This document shows positions 1-12,400 of a DNA stretch of 64,000 nt, one piece after another. The notes below the pieces were generated by a model. It was not told the origin of the DNA. It made no database searches and saw only the letters and a list, made by a program, of their open reading frames with translations. The DNA is from Glandiceps talaboti (taxonomy: Eukaryota; Hemichordata; Enteropneusta; Spengelidae), in NCBI RefSeq assembly GCF_964340395.1, contig NC_135565.1:7772742-7836741 (forward strand), in the 5' to 3' direction. The position numbers were made by a program, and so were the translations under genes. Numbering within the stretch: position 1 is the stretch's first letter; each line of letters starts with the position of its first letter.

Positions 1-359
1 TGTCCCGCTTGTGCTAAAGTAATCCTTGAAGGTAACTTTGATAATGCCTGAGAAAACAGCGTACAGAGTAGGGAATGTATAATTGGGGCTGTGCAACAGT
101 GACAAATCACAGGAAACAAAGAAGCAAATGAGGAATGGATGCGTACCAGTTATTCAAAATAAAGCACTGCATAATTATCATTTGTAAAGAGTTTGCTGGT
201 TCGTCTATTCATTCTTGTAAATATATACATGCATATGCTTAACTGAAGACTTTTATGAGTAAATGTACGTTTATGGTTTGAGACTTGCTGTTTGAATGTG
301 TTCTCTGTTAGTCCGAAGTACAGTTTTGTTTATTGTTATTTGCTGTGACTTGTGCACTG

Positions 360-842
360 TATATTACAATTGAATTCATATGACCAGTGTGAAAGGATTA
401 GACACACCTATGATTTTCAAGATAAACTCAAATGATAAGACCCCTGTGTGTAAATAATTACACTCTTTGGAAAGTTCAATTCTTGAATTCTAGTATACAT
501 GTCTTCATCACATTTACCTTGCTTCTCTGAGTAATTAACAAACAAACAAACAAACAACTGTCAGGACGTCGTAAAATACCATGATGCCTTAGCTAGACTG
601 AAGTTGATGTATTTAGGGTCTGTATACAGCTATTCTAATAAAATCAACTTCAGTTAGTCTCGCTAACACATATTTTACGACCTCCTGTAATCAGAAACCC
701 CATGTGGCGTTGAATGTTTGAATTTAATTATTCAAAAAGAGTAGTTGTTTATATATACAGGGGTCTTATCAACTGAATTTATCTTGAAAATCATAGTTCT
801 CTATTCCTTTCACGCTGCTCATATGCATTCAATTGATGTAAT
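360..842. mobile_element. Foldback element with long inverted arms
   Basis: The outer arms pair 363-460 (tatgattttcaagataaac, ataagacccctg) with 758-842 (caggggtcttat, atcttgaaaatcata). The inner arms pair ggacgtcgtaaaat at 565-578 with attttacgacctcc at about 672-685, and agactgaagttgat at 595-608 with atcaacttcagt at 643-654. No coding capacity. Typical of a MITE or foldback transposon. Confidence 0.7.
505..560. repeat. Copy of the GCC1 last-exon splice region
   Basis: About 45-55 bases from cacatttaccttgcttctct through gagtaattaac and the aaac repeats match 3841-3890, the acceptor and first codons of GCC1 exon 17. The copy lies inside the foldback element. Confidence 0.75.
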
Positions 843-1068
843 GTGGTTGATAGTCAATTGCCATTGAGCAGACACTGGTTACAATCTTTGCAGCTGCACG
901 ATTTATTAGGTTGTTCTGTCTGTATGGTTGATCTGCACTTACTTTGTTGTAACAAAGATAATTACTCGTTACTCTACTAGTTATAGATGAAATAGACCTC
1001 ATTTATACACATGACATCCGTTTATTGATATTTTATCATTTTTTAGTGAATATGTTGTTGGTTGTCTG

Positions 1069-1170
1069 AATGAATGAATGAATGAATTAATAAATAAATG
1101 AAAAAGAAAAAATAAATGAATGAATGAATGAATGAAATTTAATGAATGAATGAATGAATGAATGAATGAA
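1069..1170. repeat. (GAAT)n microsatellite, interrupted
   Basis: Runs of gaat/aaat tetranucleotides in two blocks around an A-rich interruption. Confidence 0.9.
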
Positions 1171-2157
1171 TATGACAGTAAATTTGAATGTTTGATATTG
1201 AGTTTATTTCAGTATGTACCTTATGATACCTTTACAACTATACATTAAACGCGTAAGTAAGTTTTCCCTGTAATATTACATACTTATTGCAAAATAATAA
1301 CGATAACAATTGCAACACTTCCGGAAGACATGAGTAGGCTGGCCAATTCAATATCATCAACGTTAATAAAATTCTTCTGAAATAAATTCTTAAGTCAAGA
1401 TGTTTGTTTAAAAGTGATGGATATCATTGTGTTGTGATGAGGTAACCAAATGACATGAATTTACCGTGGGTCTGACAAATGCTCAGCAGTTGAGTTTGCG
1501 CTGATCACGAGTTTCCGATTTAGTGGTGTACATGGCTAGTGTTTGTAGACTCTCAGATGTGAAGGTGTGAGTGGTTTCAACGCATAAATTACTATATTTC
1601 ATCTTAGATACATGTACTAATAAACTTTTCCTCCCTGAGTTCTAGTACATGTAAGAAGTAGAATTATCTATACATAGACCAAATTTCCTACCATCTGTTA
1701 TCGAGTACTTGAAACATAACGTAGAATACACCTCATAAACAAAATCAATAACATTTGCTGTTAGCAAACTTAAACCATCCTTGTTAAATTAATGAAAAGA
1801 AATCTGGGGTCACCATAGACATATTTTGTTTTCTATAGATGTCAACATGTTATCAAAATTAAGTCATTTTTGAATCCAATATGGCCGCCATCCAATATGG
1901 GCACTGAATAGTGTTTATTCTATTAAAGGCAGATAAGCTGTGTTTATTATGCGTTTATGCAAATGAAAATACTTATATAAAACCTCAATTTAACTATTAT
2001 AGTGTGATATTAATGTCAATTCATTCTTTCTATGATATTACAATTACCTTCTAATTTTCTTAAAACAGTTGATTGCCTGGCTTGGCTTCCTCAACATATT
2101 TTGGTATGTATCAAATATTATGTCACCAGAGTGTTTATATGATACCAGGTTTGAGTT

Positions 2158-2425
2158 CAACCAACTGCAAACAGGAAATTGAGAATACAGCGCCCTCACT
2201 CAAATTGGGGGTATCATCACCTCATAGTACTGTTTCTTAAGAGCTTGTTCTTTCAGAAGTGTAAATCAGGGATGTTTTTCGCATTCTTCAGATATCGAGG
2301 AAAACAGCAGTGCTCTATAATTAAATAAGTAACCTATACCATGTATACCCCCAAGGTTCACACACAGACAGGAAGTTGAGCACCACCATGGCGAATTTTG
2401 GAAAGGCCTATTGCAAGTGATAGTA
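2158..2425. mobile_element. Dispersed repeat, copy A
   Basis: About 260 bases recur in reverse complement at 24262-24520. Shared landmarks are the runs around caggaaattgagaata, cctcatagtactgtttctta, catccctgatttacac (inverted) and tacccccaagg. No coding potential; an old non-autonomous element. Confidence 0.7.
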
Positions 2426-2743
2426 ATGTTTGCATCCGTACATACAATACTATGAAGGACTTTTAAATCTCATCCAAAAATCATTCAGCCGGTGACCAAA
2501 GGCCCCTTAGCTCACTTGTATTTTCCATGGCTGAATGAAGAAAAATATTGAGGAATAACATATATTTATGCAATTTTCAAAAACCTGAATTACCAAGTTC
2601 AAACTTAATTACAAATCAACTGCCCCATTAGCTGAGTCTACACATGTCTGATCAAAAGAACAGTGCAGCTGTTTCAACATGGTAACAATTTCAAGTTTAA
2701 GCTTATCACTGCACTATTTATGGATAATATTGACCACAAATTG

Positions 2744-2775
2744 ACATATGTGTGTGTGTGTGTGTGTGTGTGTGT
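2744..2775. repeat. (TG)n microsatellite
   Basis: About 14 dinucleotide copies. Confidence 0.9.
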
Positions 2776-3787
2776 CTTTTTTATAAATAATGACCAATTT
2801 TCATCTTTTTGTGAAAAAATAGCCCAGTTGCAGCCAGTGCTGGTTAAAGACAATCTGTCAATTATAAGTGATTATTATTAATTTTTTTGGGGGTGTACTA
2901 TCCATGTCAGTAACAACATGCATTGAATAAAACATTTCCCTATGAAATAATAGACATCTCGGACACAAAGTGTTTCAAAGATTGGGCAGACCGTTCTCTT
3001 ACAAATAAAGAAACATGGGATAACCGTGACAACTATTTATAACATGATAAAATAATTATTTACACTCAAAAAGCAGACACCAAAATTATAGATCATCATT
3101 GTTTAAAAATAAAATATTCATCTCCTTGACACCACGGTATAGTTGCCATCCCTTTAATTTTTCATTAAAGACTTGGTAAGTTTCATCCGGTAGACATACT
3201 TGCATTTAAGCAGACATATTTGCCTTTGAGTTTTCGACATCATCACAGAAACAGGTACTCTATTTCTTGTTAAATTTGAATACATGCACATATACTTTGC
3301 TTCGTTGGTTTTGCAGTGTAGACATGGAGTGTTCCTCCTCCTTATATTCAATGTCTGTCCAAATTCTGAACTGTCTTCAGATTCAGTAAAATTCAATATC
3401 GCATATTTCGGTTACCACAAAAACGAAAGATTTTGTAGTTTAGCCACTAGGAGTGCTGTTCGGTAGTGAGGTTCATGACACTTTGAAAATGGCAGCTTCC
3501 TTTGAAAAATCATTTCCGAGTGTCATGCGATAAAACTTGACTCGGTGTTATTTTCAACCCATTAGAAAATTCCGCTTTGTTTCAGGTCAAGTAACTTTCA
3601 GAAACTTGAGGCGTTGCTATGGCTGCATATTGTTTAGTTTCATATATTGCCCTGTATACTATTTCAACTCTTGCTTTTTCCTCATCTAGAGCACTCTTCT
3701 TATTACACTGCATTTGAAATGACTGACAGGTGGGTTATCAGAGGATAACATTCGAAACTCTTTTCAGTTGTTTCTATGGTGACAGTG

Positions 3788-3856
3788 TTATTTCCGTGGT
3801 GATGGGTGAAAGTAGGCAGACCATGTTGCATCCTTCTTCACATTTACCTTGCTTCT
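3788..3856 (-). CDS. GCC1: GCC1 coding exon 17: C-terminal tail and stop
   Basis: Twenty-two residues (RSKVNVKKDATWSAYFHPSP, RK) then TAA at 3790-3788. The acceptor is a T-rich tract ending in TCAG at 3860-3857. Trp-Ser-x-Tyr and a basic end resemble GRIP tails, in which a Trp-containing stretch follows SPEEK. I chose it because it is in phase and because of this Trp tail. The same splice-site sequence recurs at 505-560. Confidence 0.68.
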   Translation of the reverse strand, partial: RSKVNVKKDATWSAYFHPSPRK

Positions 3857-4600
3857 CTGAGTAATTAACAAACAAACAAACAGCGGTCAGTGAGTAATTA
3901 ATACACAAACAAACAACTGTCAGTGAATAATTAGTACACTAATAACTCAGCGAGTAATTAACACACGAACAAATAACTCACTGCAGGAAATCGTACTCTA
4001 ATTTTAGTTTTCAGCTGGTATAGTGAAATGCCAGGCGTGGTAGGAAAAAAGCTAGAGCAAACCAGTGTGCCCTCTGAAGCCAATCTGACGCACCACTGAT
4101 GCACACAATTTCTAGTGATGCAACAAAATTTAGTGTTCGCCTATCTCTTATTATGTGGTGACTCACAAGAAATTTCAGTTTTTTTCGTTTTGACTTACAA
4201 CAACAACATTTAGCTATCTCTAGAGGGCGCACTGCTCCCTACACAATTGGATTCTCGGCTAGGTTTAAATCTGACTTAAGAATTCACTCACCTCCTGTGG
4301 ACTAAAGTGTAAAATTGTCATAACTGCACTCAACATTCGTTGTTTACCTTGGTAGTCATCACTCATCATATAATTATACACAACGTTTTTTAAATATTCA
4401 AGATTTGCACTTTCCCTTGACCTAATAACAAGAAAATAAATATAATATTATATAGAAATATGAAAACAAAATTAACTGACTATACATGTACAGGTACATG
4501 ACATCGTTAATAGTACGAGTTCTTAGGTTATGTATGTATGTATGTATGTATGTATGTATGTATGTATGTATGTAGGTAGGTAGGTAGGTAGGTAGGTAGG

Positions 4601-4671
<71 letters not shown>

Positions 4672-7600
4672 ATGTATGTATGTATGTATGTATGTATGTA
4701 TGTACATGTACATTGTATGTAGGTAGGTAGGTAGGTAAGTAGCTATAGGCACAACAGTGAAATTTGGAATTTACTTCCAAAATATTTGTTCAACTCTGAG
4801 TAGAAATACTTTTTTGAAAGTAAATGTTACTATGCAGTTGTGCAGCGAGTCATTCATCAGTCAGTCACTCAGTCACTCAGTCAGATGTTGTCTGTTTTTG
4901 ATCACAGCTGACCCTCTTAACAAAGCAATGCCAAAAAAGTTTGGTTCAGTGCCATTGTTCTGACACCTTTCAGCCAAATATTGGTTTCTTGTTGTCAGAC
5001 CACCTCATCCATGGTCATCCTCCCCTTCAACCCATGCCTTCCATTATTATAGCTAAAATGATGCAGGCTTGGTGTATCACTCATGTGACATGACATAATT
5101 TTATTACACCCTCAGACAACTTCTAATGCAAATGAAACAATTACATAGGTGTTGTACACAGTGGGGATGTAGAAGTAGTCAAGTTGATATGTTGACTATG
5201 AGTTAGAAAATAAACAACTGCAGCCATTAAAAATCATCAAGTCCATGTGTAATGTTTTCATTAGCAACCTGTACTGTGAAAGAATAGCAATGCTTATCAG
5301 TGTTCAATGTGATTGGGCAAAGGATCCTGCTGTGTTTGTTGCGTTACTGTTATCGTTAGTCTAGAGTTAAAATATGTCAAGCCCTGTGTCAAAGATGTAA
5401 TGTCCCATGAGTGAAACACCAAGCCTACATCATTTTAGGTGTAATGTCCCATGATTGAAACACCAAGCCTACATCATTTAGCTGTAATGTCTCATGAGTG
5501 AAACACCAAGCCTATATCATTTTAGCTGTAATGTCCCATGAGTGAAACACCAAGCCTACATCATTTTAGCTGTAAAGTCCCATGAGTGAAACACCAAGCC
5601 TACATCATTTTAGCTGTAACTTTCCCAAATGGTTTACTACCCTGTCACATACCAAAGTGGTCACAGCATAATTTTACTACCTACCTGCTTCGTTGAAGTC
5701 TTTGTACTTCTTCTTGTAAATTTTCCATTTGTTCCCCAAATTTGTGTTCTGTCATGACGCACTTATCTTGTAATTGTCGTAGTGCTGTCTCTATTTCATG
5801 TTTTTGTTTCCTAAGTGCTGTAATCTCCACGTCTTTCCTTGCTTGTAACTCTACGTAATGTAAAATGGCTGTGTCACCACCAGGTACCTAAGTTAGTAAG
5901 TAGGAACAAAAATACAGATATCAAAATGTGATATTTTCAAACAAGGGGAAATTGTGATATTTTCAAACTAGGGGATATTGTGATATTTTCAAACTAGGGG
6001 ATATTGTGATATTTTCAAACTAGGGGATATTGTGATATTTTCAAACTAGGGGATATTGTGATATTTTCAAACTAGGGGATATTGTGATATTTTCAAACTA
6101 GGGGATATTGTAATATTTTCAAACTAGGAAAAAATGTGATATTTTCAAACTAGAGGATATTGTGATATTTTCAAACTAGGGGAAATTGTGATATTTTCAA
6201 ACTAGGAAAAAATGTGATATTTTCAAACTAGGGGATATTGTAATATTTTCAAACTAGGAAAAAATGTGATATTTTCAAACTAGGGGATACTGTAATATTT
6301 TCAAACTAGGAAAAAATGTGATATTTTCAAACTAGGGGATACTGTGATATTTTCAAACTAGGAAAAATTGTGATATTTTCAAACTAGGGGATATTGTGAT
6401 ATTCTGAAACAAGGAAAATTGTGATATTTTCAAACTAGGGGATATTGTAATATTTTCAAACTAGGAAAAAATGTGATATATTCAAACTAGGAAAAATTGT
6501 GATATTTTCAAACTACGGGATATTGTGATATTCTGAAACAAGGAAAATTGTGATATTTTCAGACTAGGGAATATTGTGATATTTTTAAACTAGGGGAAAT
6601 GTGATATTTTCAAACTAGGGGAAATTGTGATATTTTCAAGGTTATTGCAGTCATTACAACCATTGCTTCCTGATCAAAGACAGTTTCCAAACATTGCCAT
6701 CAGTGTCCAAGCTACACAATATTTTGTCTTTCTGCTAACCAAAATATACTATATATTAAACAAGCTAGCATGCATGTACATACGCACACTCACACAAGGT
6801 CATGTATAATATGCATCCAGGGATGTGGGATTGGGTACGTTACTCCCACAGAAAGGTTTGCAGGTATGTGCCGCCCAAATGGGTCACTTTTTCATGAAAA
6901 AATCTCTGAGCATGGGGTCGATAAATATGTGTACCTCTGCGTAAGAAATTTCTAAAATTCCAAAGTAAAGGGTAAAATCGCCTTAAAAATTCATAGACGT
7001 AAAGTCTGTGGTATGTTTAGCATGCATCCACGATGTCCAGCATTAAGTGTACATGTACATACAATACTAATGTGATTGTTTCCTGCTCATGACTTGCATA
7101 GCGCCCTCAACAGTCAAACTATCATTATTTTGCTGAATGAAGTCCTTAGAAATACACGCACACATACACCACTACAAAAGTCTTGAAACTCTACAGAACA
7201 TAAACAAACATAAATACCAACACACATAATGCACACACATATATAACGTGTTCCTACATACATTACAGGATACACCAATAGGGAACTTGCAAACCCGCCA
7301 TGTTGAATGTTGCATCATGGGAAGTGTGACAATAAATACTAATCAAATTGTGTGAGGTTTTTTTATTGGTAGCTCCAGGTTAGGCATTTTATGAGGATAA
7401 TCCCATAGTCCTTTGCATCTGAGCATGCTCAGTCTGGATTGCAAGTTCTCTATTAACTAATGATAGTACTGGCAGTACATTAATGAGATCAAAAACATAA
7501 TTTAGTCTTACCATAGACAGGTGTGTTTTTGACAATAATTCTGCTATGGATTCTTCACTTTCTGATGTTTTCATTTCTTGACCATCCTCAGCTTGCTGCA

Positions 7601-9357
7601 CTCTCATTTGGTAATCACTGTGAGAGAATTGAAATAGTGCAATCAAAACACTGTAAGTGTGTATGTGTTAGATGTTATTTCATGTAACAAAATAACAAAC
7701 TCTAATGATTGCATACACTGTACTTGTACGCTCTTCAAGTGAAAATCACTTGAGTTAGCGTAAACTGTATAAAAAAAATAAAAAAAATTGAAAAACTCTA
7801 TCAATCCACAAGAAGGATGTAGTCTGAAAAGCAACCAGCTACTCTGCAATTTCCTGTTGATTACTATTTCAGGATTTGTGTTGAAAAATTATTTGTTTCA
7901 ACATTATATATTCATTATAGGGAAGATCCATTGTAGGTACAACTTAAGCCATCAGACCATGGACAAACGAAACCTGTTACAACTGTTGACATCAGACCAT
8001 GGACAAACGGAACCTGTTACAACTGTTGACATCAGACCATGGACAAACGAAACCTGTTACAACTGTTGACATCAGACCATGGACAAACGGAACCTGTTAC
8101 AACTGTTGACATCAGACCATGGACAACAGAAACTGTTACAAACAGGAAAGTAAACAATTGAATTGGATTACTAATACTTGGCTCAGCATGTTAGAAGTAC
8201 CAAGACTTGTATTACACTCCATCATTTGATAAGAACACTTTTATGCCAACATTGCATAATAGTTCACATTCACAAACAAATTTCATGTTCCCCTGGCATT
8301 TCATGCACACATAAAGAGGCCATAAAACTGTTCTTATCAAACCATGGTGTGTAATACAAGTCTCTGTTGTTCTAACATGCTGAGCCAAGTGTTATTAATC
8401 CAATTCAGTTGTTTACCTTCGCTGTTTGTCACAGGTTCCATTTGTTAAAGTCTGATGTCAACAGTTGTGCAGAGCCAAACTCGATTAGCAGAAAGCTATT
8501 TTTTTGGATCCAAAATTGCTATTTTGCTTCTCCTTTTGTCTTATGTGGTCATCATTGACATGTACATATTGACTTTCAAATTGGCAATAAATGAATGAAT
8601 AAATGTATTACCACCTACTTAGCAAATTTTACCTGCTGCTTTTAAATCAGCTGCGATGCTGAATAATTTATTCATTTATTCATTTATTCATTTATTTATT
8701 TCTGAGGATGACCTATGGGACGAGTTCCAGAAAAATGATAATATTGATTTTCATGCAGTACACCAACCTTCCATATGACCCAAAAGTCTGTTGTATTTGT
8801 TGTTTTAATATTTCTACTTCTTTATCTTTTTCTTCTATCAATCCCAGAGTCCTGTCTCTCTGTCGGTGCACTTGTTCTTCTAGTTCTCCTACTCTATGCT
8901 ATGAATAAATCAATGTATAAAGCAATGGTTAGATTGTGTGCTATGCTAATGACTGACATGATATTTCTTTGACAATGTAACATACAAAACACATGATGTA
9001 CATGTAAGTGTGCAAAAAGTAATGAGTAGAACAATCAATACATTCAATCATTGATGTTTCAAATGATGGATACAAGGCGAGATATAAGTAGGTTACTAGC
9101 TGACATTATATCTTTATGTTCTGACATGAATGACACACCACATACATTATTTCATATACATACATACATACATACATACATACATACATACATAGATACA
9201 TACATACATACATACATACATAGATACATACATACATACATACATACACACACACATGTACATACATACATACATACATACACACACATACATACATACA
9301 CACATACATACATACATACACACACACATACATACATACATACATACATACATACAT

Positions 9358-9420
<63 letters not shown>

Positions 9421-12400
9421 TACATACATACATACATACATACATACATACATACATACATACCGGTACACACATACAAAGGTACAACCAAAGACACACA
9501 TACACAAAGAATCACATACACTCATACACATTACATGTATAAGTGTTTTTGAAAAGAGCAAAATGTATGTAAAATCTAACCAAGTTTCTCGGTCAATTTA
9601 CTACCACTACAAGTACAATGCATTTTTAGGTATTACCTTACTTTCCCCTGTGTGTTACTGGAGTTCCCAAATTTTAGCAAAACACTACAGACTCAGTTTA
9701 CACATACAAAATGTACCAGGGACAATACCAATCAGCCACTACAATAACACACTGACTATCATACCTTGAATTCTGCTTCAGCAATTGCTAATTCTTCTTT
9801 GTGTTTGTCTTGCAGTGATTGCAAACCAGATTGTAAATCTAAAACCTGCAATGAAAATAAACTCTTAAGACTTGTAAATCATTATACTGAATAACTGTCA
9901 TTATACCATGCATAAGACAAGTTGAACAAAAAATATGGAATATATACATCGCTCTACATCATTACAACATGTGTCTATACCACCACAACATGTGCCTACA
10001 TCACTGGTTCTGCTGTGTTCGAAATGTGAATCAAAACATTCAAAAGTGACATTACTTTCCTTGATTTTTCTTTGATATTACTGGCGATGGTATGATTATG
10101 TTATTTTCCAATACTTTACTTCATTCAGCTGAAAAAATACTCATGACCTACGGGTTGTCACTTCTCGTCTAGCAACTCGTAGCGACAAAGGCCCCTTAGG
10201 TCACTTGTATTTTCATTGGTGGAACGAAGACAAAAATTGGGGACTTACATCTAAATAACAACGTGACTGAATTTAACCCATCCCATGTTGTGTGCCGTAA
10301 CCTGTATGTGGGTTTACAATGCACACACATGCACATGAATTTGAACCCTAGCCCACCATGTACCTCACATGACCATGTACCATGCCCACAGTGTACATGT
10401 ACCTCATCCTGTACCCTACCCCCACCATGTACCCTACCCCCACAATGTACCCTAGCCCACCATGTACCCTAGCCCACCATGTACCCCACTCCACAATGTA
10501 CCCTAGCCCACCACGTACCCTTGCCCACCATGTACCCCACCCCACAATGTACCCTAGCCCACCATGTACCCCACTCCACAATGTACCCTTGCCCACCATG
10601 TACCCCACTCCACAATGTACCCTAGCCCACCATGTACCCTAGCCCACCATGTACCCCACTCCACAATGTACCCTAGCCCACCATGTACCCCACTCCACAA
10701 TGTACCCTAGCCCACCATGTACCCTACTCCACAATGTACCCTAGCCCACCATGTACCCTACTCCACAATGTACCCTAGCCCATAATGTACCCTTGCCCAC
10801 CATGTACCCCACTCCACAATGTACCCTAGCCCACCATGTACCCCACTCCACAATGTACCCTAGCCCACCATGTACCCTAGCCCACCATGTACCCCACTCC
10901 ACAATGTACCCTAGCCCACCATGTACCCTACTCCACAATGTACCCTAGCCCACCATGTACCCCACTCCACCATGTACCCCACTCCCCAATGTACCCTAGC
11001 CCACCAAATACCCCACTCCACAATGTACCCTAGCCCACCATGTACCCTAGCCCACAATGTGCCCTACCCTGCTCTACCATTTAACCATGTCCCAATATTC
11101 AATCTTTTAGGTTCTCATTCTAGTTGTTCCTGTATTAAAAAGAAACTATATATTAACACCCTGTATTAGAGTAGTTCTAATAATCTCTAAAGTCCAATAG
11201 TTCAGTTTTTCAACACACCTTCATTTGATGTTGTTTCTCTTCATCATCTAATTGTAATCTAAGTGTAGAAACTCTTTCTCTTAGCTCTGTCACCTGATTC
11301 TTTAATGACTCCAACTCTTTAGTACTTGTGTTGTCCTGGAAATAAAGGTCAAAGGTCAGATGAGTCATTTAGAAAAGGCTGAATTGCTATGGTTACCCTT
11401 CTTACCTATGGCAGACATCTTGTTTGGGTGTGAATGCTATATTATTATAATTACTAAGACAGATTTGGATACTATGATCTCAATGGAGTGGACATACAGA
11501 AGTTAACGGATTTGTGCGAAATATCATGATTCTGTACAAGAGAGTTCAACATCTACTGAATTTGGCTAATGAAAATGAAAATTACAATTACAGAAAAAAT
11601 TATTATATTGTTTGATAAAAATTATGTCAATGATACACTAATTGTTTGATAAACGACAGCAAAGCTCGAGGTTTCAGCTAAAAGATAGAGTAAGACCCAA
11701 TTTACATTAAGGATTGTTGTGACATGTTGATATAAGCTATTGAATGGACATTCATCTAATTGTTCTCACAGCAGGGTGGTGTTTCTGATGACTTCCAAGA
11801 TCTTGCAGTACACTGTATTATATTTTTGGTGACTTCCAAGGATGACAGGGTTACCTTATCCACACAACAAATACACCCCTATCAGGCGTAAAAAATAAAA
11901 TTTGTGTGGTTCTGATTACATTCAATTTTAAAATAGGTGGAGTAGGTAGATTTTTTATTTTATTGTATTATATTTTTTTCATGTGTGAGTGTCTAGTTCT
12001 GGTTTTCCATTGTTTTCCAAATGTTCTCTGTGTTTGTTTATTTCTTCCTATCAGATGTACAGCCATTTCAGATTGGAAGAATAGTTTTATATTGTCTTTT
12101 TAAGTTGATGTCAGTTTCTGCACCCACTATTTCTTGCAAGACTGCACGATTTTCACAATTTTATAAATATTTTTCTTGAATCCATAAAAAAATGTTTAGG
12201 GTCAGCGTGATAAACTAGTTGGGGTCAGTTAACTGGAACCCAACAACTTTTTTTTATTTGGCCTCACCAAATTATGTAATATACGACATCAAACATCATA
12301 GTTTTAGTTTGTGTCTACCTGTATCTCTGTAAGCTGATAGCCTGGCTTCCACAGTAGTATATGTAGTTTTAAAACCTTACCTTCACATTTTTATTTTTCA

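Larger units (their letters stand above)
1..3787. other. GCC1 downstream region, no gene recognised
   Basis: It probably contains the GCC1 3' UTR immediately below 3788. Otherwise it holds a foldback element (360-842), GAAT and GT microsatellites, and a dispersed repeat (about 2158-2425). The open frames at 2663-2881 and 3154-3466 are short and unlike any family I know. Confidence 0.5.

Noticed and set aside
3666-3690. Alternative GCC1 last exon reading MRKKQELK then stop
   Set aside because: An AG and short in-phase frame exist, but there is no Trp-containing GRIP tail; 3788-3856 fits better.
5397-5622. Regular direct repeats suggesting a CRISPR array
   Set aside because: Units are directly adjacent without unique spacers, and this is eukaryotic nuclear DNA.
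9051-9561. Long frames on both strands rich in His/Thr/Ile/Tyr or Met/Cys/Val
   Set aside because: They are translations of CATA/CA microsatellite, open on both strands because of the repeat period, with no domain.
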